64,000 nucleotides of DNA from Microbacterium sp. H1-D42. Lineage in GTDB: Bacteria; Actinomycetota; Actinomycetes; Actinomycetales; Microbacteriaceae. The stretch lies in assembly GCF_022637555.1 (NCBI RefSeq), contig NZ_CP093342.1:1612001-1676000 (forward strand), given 5' to 3'. A program made the position numbers and the translations under genes. The notes under the pieces were generated by a model. The model was not told the origin of the DNA and searched no databases. It worked only from the letters and a program-made list of their open reading frames with translations. Within the stretch, counting starts at the first letter, position 1. Each line of letters opens with the position of its first letter. This document shows positions 56,968 to 64,000 of this stretch, piece after piece.

Positions 56968-58126
56968 CTCCATCATCCGGATCCGTCTGCGTCGATTCCG
57001 AGGCGGATTCCGGCCCGCCATCGGGGCTGTCCTCCTGCTCGGGCACCGCATCGCGGTCGCCGGACAGCCATCGCAGCCAGGTCGACTGCGGGTCGGCTTC
57101 GAACAGCAGCATCCGAGTGAACAGCGTGAGCGGGATCGACAGGATCGCGCCGAGCGGACCGATGATGAACGTCCAGAAGACGACCGAGAAGAACGTGATG
57201 GTCAGACTGAGACCGACGGCGTCGCTGACGAACTTGGGCTGGATGAGCACCTGCAGCGTCACGTTCACGACGCAGTAGATCGCCACGACCCCGAGCATCA
57301 GCGGCCAGCCGCCCACCAGGAACGCGAGGATCGCGGGCGGGACGAGGCCGACGATGAAGCCGATGTTCGGGATGAAGTTCGTCACGAAGGCGAGCACGGC
57401 CCACACCACGGGCGCAGGCACCCCGAGCCACCACAAGGCAAGTCCATCGATGATCGCCACGATCGCACCGAACGACGCGTTGACGACGTAATAGCGACGG
57501 GTGCCGGAGGTGAGGTTCGAGATGCGACTCATCGTCGCGCCTTTCACGGCTCCGAACAGGCGAGGGGCGTCACGGTATCTGGCGCCGTCGACGGCCATCA
57601 TGATCACGTACGCGCAGACGAAGAACAGCGCTGTGGCCACACCGAGCATCGTGCTCCACACGCTGCCCGCGATGCTCAGCAGCGTCTTCGGATCGAGCAG
57701 CGAGGCGGCGGCGTCTGCTGCGCCCTCGTCGAGTCCGGCCGACTGCAGCCAGGCCATCAGGTCCGTCAGGGGCTGTGGCAGACCGGCACTGGCGAAACTC
57801 TCGATCAGCTTGACGAACTGTGCACCTGCGATCCAGAGCAGCACGCCCATCGCTGCGAGGATCAGGTACGAGAGCACGATCACCGCAGTCGATGCCGTCC
57901 ACCGCGGCCAGCCACGGCGCTCCAGGGGCCGGCGGATCGGCTCGCAGATGATCACGATCACCAGGGCCAGCGCCAGCGGCGTGAGCAGGTCCTGCGCGAG
58001 ATGCACGCCCAGGAGCGTCACCGTCGCCGCGGCAAGAGTGAGCAGCACCCTCAGCGCAGGGGCGGTCGCGGGCAGCGGCGAGGTGTTCGACGTGGTGGTC
58101 ACCCCGTCAGAGTAACGCCCAGTCAC
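56927..58126 (-). CDS. AI-2E family transporter-like membrane protein
   Basis: 399-residue membrane protein of the AI-2E/PerM family, with about eight hydrophobic segments and the conserved PALILAFLVGGWPLMLGV and LIQPKFVSDAVGLSLTITF regions. Family members move signalling molecules or ions; the substrate is unknown. The GTG start overlaps the MscS stop (GTGA). The reading frame ends inside tRNA-Val: the last 13 or so residues (PAGIEPTTSTV) are just the antisense of the tRNA, and the stop TAA lies opposite the anticodon loop. Confidence 0.88.
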   Translation of the reverse strand: MTGRYSDGVTTTSNTSPLPATAPALRVLLTLAAATVTLLGVHLAQDLLTPLALALVIVIICEPIRRPLERRGWPRWTASTAVIVLSYLILAAMGVLLWIAGAQFVKLIESFASAGLPQPLTDLMAWLQSAGLDEGAADAAASLLDPKTLLSIAGSVWSTMLGVATALFFVCAYVIMMAVDGARYRDAPRLFGAVKGATMSRISNLTSGTRRYYVVNASFGAIVAIIDGLALWWLGVPAPVVWAVLAFVTNFIPNIGFIVGLVPPAILAFLVGGWPLMLGVVAIYCVVNVTLQVLIQPKFVSDAVGLSLTITFFSVVFWTFIIGPLGAILSIPLTLFTRMLLFEADPQSTWLRWLSGDRDAVPEQEDSPDGGPESASESTQTDPDDGVGPAGIEPTTSTV

Positions 58127-58956
58127 ACGGCATCCGGAGTGACGAGCGGGGGAGCGACCGCCTCGCTGGTGACGACGCTCACCAGATCTCCCTCTGCCAG
58201 TGCATCGGCGACGCCGCGCACGACATCAGAGGTGATGCCTGCGCCGTGCAGCGGGTGATGCCAGAACTGCACCGTCAGCATCCAACGTAGTTCGGAGACG
58301 CCGGTCAGCAGCACATTCGGCTGCTCACGGGTGTGCACACCCTCTGCTGTCAGCACCGCCTGCACCACGCGCTCGATGACGTCGTCGAGGGCGATGCCGT
58401 CTCGTCTCTTGATCCGCAGACGCAGGTCGCTGCGCCGCGCGCCGTGTCGGGAGTCGTTGACGAGCAACCCTGACATCAGCATGGCGTGCGGGACGTGCAC
58501 CGTCCTGCCGTCGGTGGTGAGGATGATCGCGGAGCGACCATTGAGTTCGTGCACCACCCCGGTGATGACGCCATCCAAGCCCTCCACGGTGATCTGCTCG
58601 CCGAGCTTGACCGACTGGCGCGACTGGATGAGAACCCCGGCGGCGAAGTTGTCTGCCACTCCGCGCATCACGAGAACCAGGATCAGGACGGCGATGAGGG
58701 TCATCGCCAGCAGCGGCTGCACGTTCGCGCCGAGGAAGGCGAGCGCCACACCGATGCCGCCGAGCAGGATCAGGTACTGCGCGAACCGGGCGGCGAGCTG
58801 CACGACGGAATCGGAGATCCCCGGCGTGCGCTTGGCCAGCTTGAGGATGCCGCTGCGCACCAGCCGCGATGCGATCCAACCGATGATCACCGCGAGGATC
58901 GCGAACACGATCTGCGAGGCCGTCAGACCTGTTGGAAACAGTGCGCTCAAGTCCAT
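58123..58956 (-). CDS. MscS-like small-conductance channel (short form)
   Basis: 277-residue MscS relative. Four hydrophobic segments, then the MscS beta domain with VRGVADNFAAGVLIQSRQSVKLGEQITVEGLDGVI. The pore helix is less Gly/Ala-patterned than in the mscS gene at 28850. The start at 58956 (MDLSALFPTG) is chosen for a gggaga site; an extension to 59139 would overlap the divergent gene. Coupled to the AI-2E family gene by a GTGA overlap. Confidence 0.88.
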   Translation of the reverse strand: MDLSALFPTGLTASQIVFAILAVIIGWIASRLVRSGILKLAKRTPGISDSVVQLAARFAQYLILLGGIGVALAFLGANVQPLLAMTLIAVLILVLVMRGVADNFAAGVLIQSRQSVKLGEQITVEGLDGVITGVVHELNGRSAIILTTDGRTVHVPHAMLMSGLLVNDSRHGARRSDLRLRIKRRDGIALDDVIERVVQAVLTAEGVHTREQPNVLLTGVSELRWMLTVQFWHHPLHGAGITSDVVRGVADALAEGDLVSVVTSEAVAPPLVTPDAV

Positions 58957-59059
58957 GTCTCCCAGCTTGCGCGGTGCCGCACGCCCGCTGCGGAGGGAGT
59001 CACCCGCCCCGGGTGATCGGTCGGGTGTGCGAACCACCGACCGCGTCGACAATGTCGGC

Positions 59060-59689
59060 ATGGACGATTTCCCTGTCTCGCGCCGACGGCGCTTCGGGCG
59101 GATACTCGATGTCACGACCGTGGTCGTGCTGTCGATCACCGCCGTGCTGACGGCATGGTGCGGGTTCGAGGCCTCGAAGTGGGGCGGCGAGATGTCGATC
59201 GCCTTCAGCCAGGCCTCGTCCGCCCGCGTGCAGGCTGCCGCCGCCGCGTCGGAGGCGCAGGCGGCGCGGCAGTACGATCTGACGATCTACACGCAATGGG
59301 TGCTGGCCGAGCACAGCGGCGATGCGAGTCTGATGCGCTTCATAGAGGAGCGGTTCTCTCCGCAGTTCACAGTCGCGTTCGACGCCTGGCGCAAGAGTGA
59401 TCGTGATGCGCTCGGGCCCGCGGCGATGAAGGAGTACGTACTGCCCGGCGCCGTCGAGGCCAAGGAGCTGAGCGCACGGGCTGACGCCAAGTTCAGCGAC
59501 GCCCTGGCTTTCAACCAGCGTGGTGACAACTACTCGCTGATGACGGTCCTGTTCGCTCTGGTGCTGTTCTTCGCGGCGCTGTCGCAGTCCCAGAAGGTCG
59601 AGTGGCGACGGTGGACGTTCCTCATTCTCGGCCTGCTTCTGGGCATCGTCGGCGTCGCATTCGTGTCGACTTTTCCGATCAAGATCTGA
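59060..59689 (+). CDS. Membrane protein, unknown function
   Basis: 209-residue protein with one N-terminal hydrophobic helix, a central helical soluble part (QASSARVQAAAAASEAQAAR) and two C-terminal helices (SLMTVLFALVLFFAAL, FLILGLLLGIVGVAFV). This layout resembles DUF4337-like proteins, but I am not certain. GACAAT ends six bases before the ATG, a weak version of the leaderless pattern. Divergent from the MscS-like gene. Confidence 0.75.
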   Translation: MDDFPVSRRRRFGRILDVTTVVVLSITAVLTAWCGFEASKWGGEMSIAFSQASSARVQAAAAASEAQAARQYDLTIYTQWVLAEHSGDASLMRFIEERFSPQFTVAFDAWRKSDRDALGPAAMKEYVLPGAVEAKELSARADAKFSDALAFNQRGDNYSLMTVLFALVLFFAALSQSQKVEWRRWTFLILGLLLGIVGVAFVSTFPIKI

Positions 59690-59757
59690 CACCTCACCTC
59701 GCCCGAAAGAGATGATGCATCGTCGTGCGCGGACCAGACGATGTCCAGAATGTGGGC

Positions 59758-60831
59758 ATGCCGTCCAGTACTGCGCGATCAGACCTGCTCACCGCCGCCC
59801 GCTCGAGCGCGAATGAGGGCACCCGTGAGCGCGCCCGCGAGGCAATAGGGCTGCAGATCTCGATTTTCGCCTTCATCCTGGTCGCGCTCGTGGCCGTGCC
59901 GGTGTTCGGGTTCCGACCCGGGCCGATCTCGGGCCCGGACTCCGTCGGCCAGTACGCGGCCATCGCGGCGGCCGTGACGGCCGCCGTCGTATTCGTACTG
60001 GGGCGCATCGTCGCCGCCGATCCGCATCGCGAGCGCCCGCTGGGCGTGCTGGACATCATCGACATCGCCGCGTTCGCCTTCGCGCATGCCGTGATCGCGC
60101 TGCTGGGCTGGACGCTGATGGCGGTGATCCTCGAGGCGGGGCTGATCGGTGCAGAGGTGTTCCCGATCCCTGTGCTCCTCCTCTCTGGCGCTGCCGCGGC
60201 CCTGACTGCGTACGTCGTCTACGCCTCGGCGACGCACCTCGACCTGCAGCTGCTGGCCATCGTGCTCGCGACCTTCCTCATCGTCGGCGTGCTGGCGAGC
60301 ATGCTCACAGCCAGCGACCCATCCTGGTGGAAGGACAACCTGAGTGCGCTCGGCATGACCGATGACCTCTCGGCGCGAACCTTCAACCTGACGCTGATCG
60401 TGGCGGGCATCCTCGTGACGACACTCGCCCGCTACGCGACCAAGGCGATCCCCGGTGTGCATCCGCGCGGCGTCGTCGCGGTGCGCACCTGCCTGATCAT
60501 CGTCGGCATCTTCCTCGGCATGGTCGGACTGTTCCCGGTCGACCAGCACTTCGCGCTGCACACCGGTGTCGCGTCCGGCATGGCCGTCGCCTTCGGAGTG
60601 CTGGTGATCGCGCTGCGCTGGTGGCTGCCAGGGCTCTCGCGCACCTTCCTGCTGCTCGGGTACCTCTTCGTCGCCGTCATCGTCGTGCTGAGCATCCTCT
60701 TCGCAGTGCAGTACTACACGCTGACCGCCGTGGAGCTCATCGCAGGTACATTGGTCTTCACCTGGATCATCCTGTTCATCCGCACCGTCGATGCGCTCAC
60801 CCAGGATGTCGCCGCGGTCGACCCGGAGTGA
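59758..60831 (+). CDS. Polytopic membrane protein, DUF998-like
   Basis: 357-residue integral membrane protein with about ten hydrophobic segments. NLSALGMTDDLSARTFNL and IFLGMVGLFPVDQHFALHTG match the pattern of DUF998-type proteins, where the NxS..G and GxFP...H motifs recur. Function unknown. Start at 59758: CAGAAT (59746-59751) ends six bases before this ATG. Transcribed alongside the smaller membrane protein upstream, 68 bp away. Confidence 0.78.
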   Translation: MPSSTARSDLLTAARSSANEGTRERAREAIGLQISIFAFILVALVAVPVFGFRPGPISGPDSVGQYAAIAAAVTAAVVFVLGRIVAADPHRERPLGVLDIIDIAAFAFAHAVIALLGWTLMAVILEAGLIGAEVFPIPVLLLSGAAAALTAYVVYASATHLDLQLLAIVLATFLIVGVLASMLTASDPSWWKDNLSALGMTDDLSARTFNLTLIVAGILVTTLARYATKAIPGVHPRGVVAVRTCLIIVGIFLGMVGLFPVDQHFALHTGVASGMAVAFGVLVIALRWWLPGLSRTFLLLGYLFVAVIVVLSILFAVQYYTLTAVELIAGTLVFTWIILFIRTVDALTQDVAAVDPE

Positions 60832-60901
60832 AGCGGGGTCACATCGTCACCGTGCGTGTCATTGCCTGGGCACAGCATCCGGTTCCCGCTAGGTTGTTGA
60901 C

Positions 60902-63445
60902 ATGGCGCCTCCCCTGCGTCCGACGAGATCGGGACCCATCGCGCGATTCAGTTCGCCTTCTGAACGGCCGGCAGACCTGCCGCGGCCGCGGGTGGTCGAC
61001 ACGATCCGAGCGGCGCTCGACGACCGCGCGTACTGCATCGTCAGCGCACCCAGCGGATACGGCAAAACCACGGCGGTGGCCGAGTGGGCGGCGGGGCCGG
61101 TCGAGCTCGCCTGGCTGACGCTGAACGCACTGGACTCCGATCCGCGTCGGCTCGCGCGCGGTGTCATGGAGGCGCTCGTGATCGGTGCGGAACTGGGCGG
61201 TCGCCCACTGGCACTGCCGGTGGCACGGTCCGATCCGCGCCGGGCGTACGCTGCGATCATTGATGCGCTGGACGACTGGGCCGGGACGCTGCACCTCGTC
61301 GTCGATGATGCGCACCGCGCCGGCGAGCACTGGCGTGACGGCCTGCTGGGGATGCTGCTCGATCAGATGCCAGACAACCTCCGCGTCGTGCTCATCGGCA
61401 CCACGCTGCTTGAGATCACCTCATCGCGCGAACGTCTCACCGATCCCGGCGCATTCCTCGGTGCGGACCTGCTCAGATTCACCGTCGAGGAGGTCGCCGC
61501 ACTGCACGCCCCAGAGCCGATCGCGCTCGATCCGAAGGCGATTCTCGAAGAGACTCAGGGGTGGCCGATCGCCGTGAAGATGGTGATGATCGGCGGCGTG
61601 CGGCCGGTGTCAGAAGCGGCCAGCGCCTCCGCCTTCCTCACAGACTATGTGCGTGATCACGTGCTGGGCGCGCTGCCTGACGAGATGGCGCAGTTCGTAC
61701 TCGACGCGAGCGTGTGTGCTGAACTCGACGCCGAACTGGCCATCGCCGTCACCCAGCGGCCGGACGCAGGGTGGATGCTCGACGAGTGCGTTCGACTCGG
61801 CATGTTCCTCGACCGATTCAGCTCAGAGCAGGGTTCGAGCTACCGATGGCATGCGTCCTTCGCCAGGACCTGCGATGTGATCCGGGGCGCGGATCCTGTG
61901 CGCGCAGCGGAATCTCACCGGCGTGCGGCAGCCCACCTGCGAGACGAAGCCCCCATCGCATCGATAGCGCATTCGCTGCGGGCAGGCGACGTGGACGGCG
62001 CGCGCGATACCCTGGCGCGCCGGTGGCTCGGCCTGCTGATGCGCGGTTCTGCTGTCGAAGTGGACAGCATCGTCACTGAACTGCTCAGGCGTGCTCCGGA
62101 GGATCCCGAACTGCTGCTGATACGTGCGAGCGCCACTGACGCGCTCGGCGAGCACCATCTGGCGCGCGATCTGCTGCACCGTGCAGAGGTGCTCGTCCTG
62201 AGATCCGACCCCTCGCCGCACGCCCTGGTGCTCGACATCGCCCGCCTCATGATCTGCGACGATCAGGAGCAGGTGGGGCGCGCCAGCGCCAGGGTGCACG
62301 AGCGGATCATCGTCGCAGAAGGCGGAGTGCTCGTCGATCATGCGGCCGTGAACCATCTGCTCGGGTGGGCCGAGATCCAGTTTCCGACGAACCCGGCACT
62401 TCCGGCCGAGAGATTCGCCGCGGCATCGCGCGAGCTGCGGCTCGCTGATGATGAAGAGCAGTGGATGCGCGCGGTCGGTCATCTGGCGTTCGGCCGAGTG
62501 TGGGCGGGGCGGTTCCGTGAAGCGACTGCCGAGCTCGCAGAGGTCGGTGGTTCGGCCGACCCCTCTGTGAGTGCGGAGCAGGCGGGCAGCAGTGCCGTCC
62601 TCGCCGCTGGTCTGATCGCCCACTGGTCGGCGGATGCTCTTGGCGCCTCCCGCGCCTTCGCGTCGATCCTGAACGGCAGCGGGTCCGACGCCTCGACCAA
62701 CGCCGTGGCAAGGATGATGATCGCCTATGCGGCCGCCGAGGGCGGAGATCTCGCGGCTTGTCGTCGCGCGGCGATCGGGGTGCAGGATATGCCCGTAGAG
62801 ACCATGCACGGCATCGCCTGGGGCGTGTGCCGCGAATCGGCGATCGCCGTGCTCGAAGAGGCGATCGGCAATCAGGAGCGAGCGCTGCGGATCGCCAGGA
62901 AGCATCTGCATCGTGCTGATCTGCCCATCATCGCGGTGTCGCTGGCGGGCGTTCTGCGCCGCGCGGGGGAGTACAGCGAGGCACTCGTGCAGCTGAGGTC
63001 GCTTCGAGCGTTCGCAGAGGTGTCCTATGTGAAGTCGCCGACGCTGATCACAGCGGCAGTGCTTCGGCGGCATCAAGGAGACCACACCGCGGCACACGAC
63101 CTGTGTGAGGCGGCACTCGCCGTCGCCGTGCCCGAGGGCATCCGACTGCCGTTCGGACCTCGCGAGATCGCCGTGCGACGACTGCTCAGCGAGCACGTGC
63201 ATCACGGCACGCAGTTCGAGGACTTCATCGGAGAATGTCTCGCATCTGATGCGGCCGGATCGCTGGCCACGGTGCTGTCCGAGCGCGAGCAGCAGGTTTT
63301 CCGTCAGCTGCAGACGTCACGCACGCTGCCGGAGATCGCCCACGAGCTCGGTGTGTCGATCAACACGGTGAAGACTCACCAGCGCTCGATCTACCGCAAG
63401 CTCGATGTCTCCTCCCGCCGTGAGGCAGTGCGCACCACCGTGTGA
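60902..63445 (+). CDS. Large LuxR-family (MalT/LAL-like) transcriptional regulator
   Basis: 847-residue regulator: N-terminal ATPase with Walker A APSGYGKTT (49-57) and LHLVVDDAHRAG as Walker B, a long helical repeat middle section rich in Ala and Glu, and a C-terminal LuxR HTH (about 785-845) with LSEREQQVFRQL and NTVKTHQRSIYRKL. Such proteins integrate a sugar or other inducer with ATP before activating genes. TAGGTT (60890-60895) ends six bases before the ATG, so it is probably leaderless. Targets unknown; it is convergent with a DUF6325 gene. Confidence 0.9.
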   Translation: MAPPLRPTRSGPIARFSSPSERPADLPRPRVVDTIRAALDDRAYCIVSAPSGYGKTTAVAEWAAGPVELAWLTLNALDSDPRRLARGVMEALVIGAELGGRPLALPVARSDPRRAYAAIIDALDDWAGTLHLVVDDAHRAGEHWRDGLLGMLLDQMPDNLRVVLIGTTLLEITSSRERLTDPGAFLGADLLRFTVEEVAALHAPEPIALDPKAILEETQGWPIAVKMVMIGGVRPVSEAASASAFLTDYVRDHVLGALPDEMAQFVLDASVCAELDAELAIAVTQRPDAGWMLDECVRLGMFLDRFSSEQGSSYRWHASFARTCDVIRGADPVRAAESHRRAAAHLRDEAPIASIAHSLRAGDVDGARDTLARRWLGLLMRGSAVEVDSIVTELLRRAPEDPELLLIRASATDALGEHHLARDLLHRAEVLVLRSDPSPHALVLDIARLMICDDQEQVGRASARVHERIIVAEGGVLVDHAAVNHLLGWAEIQFPTNPALPAERFAAASRELRLADDEEQWMRAVGHLAFGRVWAGRFREATAELAEVGGSADPSVSAEQAGSSAVLAAGLIAHWSADALGASRAFASILNGSGSDASTNAVARMMIAYAAAEGGDLAACRRAAIGVQDMPVETMHGIAWGVCRESAIAVLEEAIGNQERALRIARKHLHRADLPIIAVSLAGVLRRAGEYSEALVQLRSLRAFAEVSYVKSPTLITAAVLRRHQGDHTAAHDLCEAALAVAVPEGIRLPFGPREIAVRRLLSEHVHHGTQFEDFIGECLASDAAGSLATVLSEREQQVFRQLQTSRTLPEIAHELGVSINTVKTHQRSIYRKLDVSSRREAVRTTV

Positions 63446-63478
63446 CGTGTGCCGCTGCACTGTCGTGACTGTCTGTGC

Positions 63479-63967
63479 TCATGGTCGGGCGGTGTCATGA
63501 ACTGCAGGGTAGGTCATGGTGCAGCGACGTCGGATGCGGTGTGGACGTGTGACCGGCACAGCCTCTGCGGATTGCCAGATGGCATTCGCCACGGACGCGG
63601 GCACGCGGCGTACTTCGATGATGCGGTCGTGAAGCAGCGGCAGAGCCGACGCGGCGCCTGCGGCCGCACTGTGCTCGACGAGGATGATCGCGGCACTCGC
63701 GCCGATGTCGAGGTGCGCCGTGAGTCCGGCGGCATCCTCGACTCCGATCAGGCCCGGGGTGCGGAGCGTGATGCCGGCAAGTGCGAGCTCGGAGACGTCG
63801 ATCTCGGTGAGGGAACCCCGCCGCGCCGCGCGCCGCGTCACGACGATCACGTCCAGCAGCCGCACCACATTCACATCCCCGGCGGCCGGTAGAGCCTCCA
63901 ACAGCGCGGAGCCGATGCGTTCGCGGTCCAGATGCACCAGCAGCAGGCTCGCATCGCCCAGTTGCAT
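63479..63967 (-). CDS. DUF6325 family protein
   Basis: 162-residue protein of the DUF6325 type. The core reads VVRLLDVIVVTRRAARRG, LTEIDVSELALA, and HLDIGASAAIILVEHSAA, with a basic, Arg-rich C-terminal extension (RPHRIRRRCTM) that may be beyond the true end of the domain. Function unknown; the family is common in Actinobacteria near regulators. GGAGGTGGGGG precedes the ATG. Convergent with the LuxR regulator. Confidence 0.82.
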   Translation of the reverse strand: MQLGDASLLLVHLDRERIGSALLEALPAAGDVNVVRLLDVIVVTRRAARRGSLTEIDVSELALAGITLRTPGLIGVEDAAGLTAHLDIGASAAIILVEHSAAAGAASALPLLHDRIIEVRRVPASVANAIWQSAEAVPVTRPHRIRRRCTMTYPAVHDTARP

Positions 63968-64000
63968 GCCCCCACCTCCGCTCTCGGTACCGACCCGGCG

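Noticed and set aside
61823..63205. Minus-strand frame of 460 codons opposite the LuxR regulator
   Set aside because: Antisense shadow of a regulator with intact HTH and ATPase motifs.

Overview
The window is high-G+C actinobacterial DNA, most likely from Microbacteriaceae and probably Microbacterium or a close relative. The grounds are the gene families present (DUF3145, DUF3099, DUF7882 and DUF6325 proteins, a FasR-type PucR regulator in front of fabD, homodimeric AceE, GT4-type GlgA/GlgM, a ferrochelatase with the actinobacterial C-terminal cysteines) together with strong GC3 bias and frequent GTG starts. It is ordinary chromosome: nearly continuous coding, two tRNA genes, no insertion sequences, prophage, integrase or CRISPR array, and no gene-free stretch longer than 300 bases.

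Layout. 1-1268: the end of an ECF (probably biotin) importer, ATPase plus EcfT. 1054-2469: an acyltransferase whose 3' end runs into ecfT. 2566-5206: an overlapping DedA - sensor kinase - response regulator operon. 5358-6956: an ABC-F ATPase. 7056-10393: a lower-G+C pair, a UvrA-like ATPase divergent from a WYL regulator. 10417-12402: DUF3099 - small Cys/His protein - SURF1 - GrpB operon. 12455-14770: DUF4190 protein, a 17-bp tandem array, fabG and an alpha/beta hydrolase. 14861-18786: serB, glgC, glgA/glgM and an ABC ATPase. 18811-24657: rpmE2 with a structured leader, a DEDDh exonuclease, a LysE exporter, msrA, ssb, a lipoprotein and ettA. 24672-28853: two thioesterases, an unknown protein, an FAD dehydrogenase and a truncated haemoglobin. 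28850-35497: mscS, pepN, ferrochelatase, rpiB and a Nei glycosylase. 35600-42878: alanine symporter, PaiB-like protein, amidohydrolase, dps, gamma-carbonic anhydrase, tRNA(CAT), DUF7882 plus a lone SH3-like protein, peptidase E and YihY. 42913-49102: aminopeptidase, DUF262/DUF1524 protein, an HxD..H oxygenase-like protein, alcohol dehydrogenase and DUF3145. 49127-56741: the type II fatty-acid synthesis cluster fabF-acpP-fabH-fabD under fasR, directly behind aceE. 56879-64000: tRNA-Val, AI-2E family protein, MscS, two membrane proteins, a large LuxR regulator and a DUF6325 protein.

How the parts work together. AceE makes acetyl-CoA, FasR probably activates fabD-fabH-acpP-fabF, and FabG, lying elsewhere in the window, supplies the reduction step. 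GlgC makes ADP-glucose for GlgA/GlgM. SURF1, ferrochelatase and the truncated haemoglobin belong to haem and respiration. The main system-level observation is that about two dozen genes across the window have a -10-like hexamer (A at position 2, T at position 6) ending exactly 6 or 7 bases before the start codon, usually with no convincing Shine-Dalgarno sequence, which implies pervasive leaderless transcripts. I used this to settle several start codons. The accessory features most worth a second look are the UvrA-like/WYL module with its helically phased operator candidate, the DUF262/DUF1524 protein that has lost the expected nuclease histidine, and the oxygenase-like gene behind an iron-box-like palindrome.
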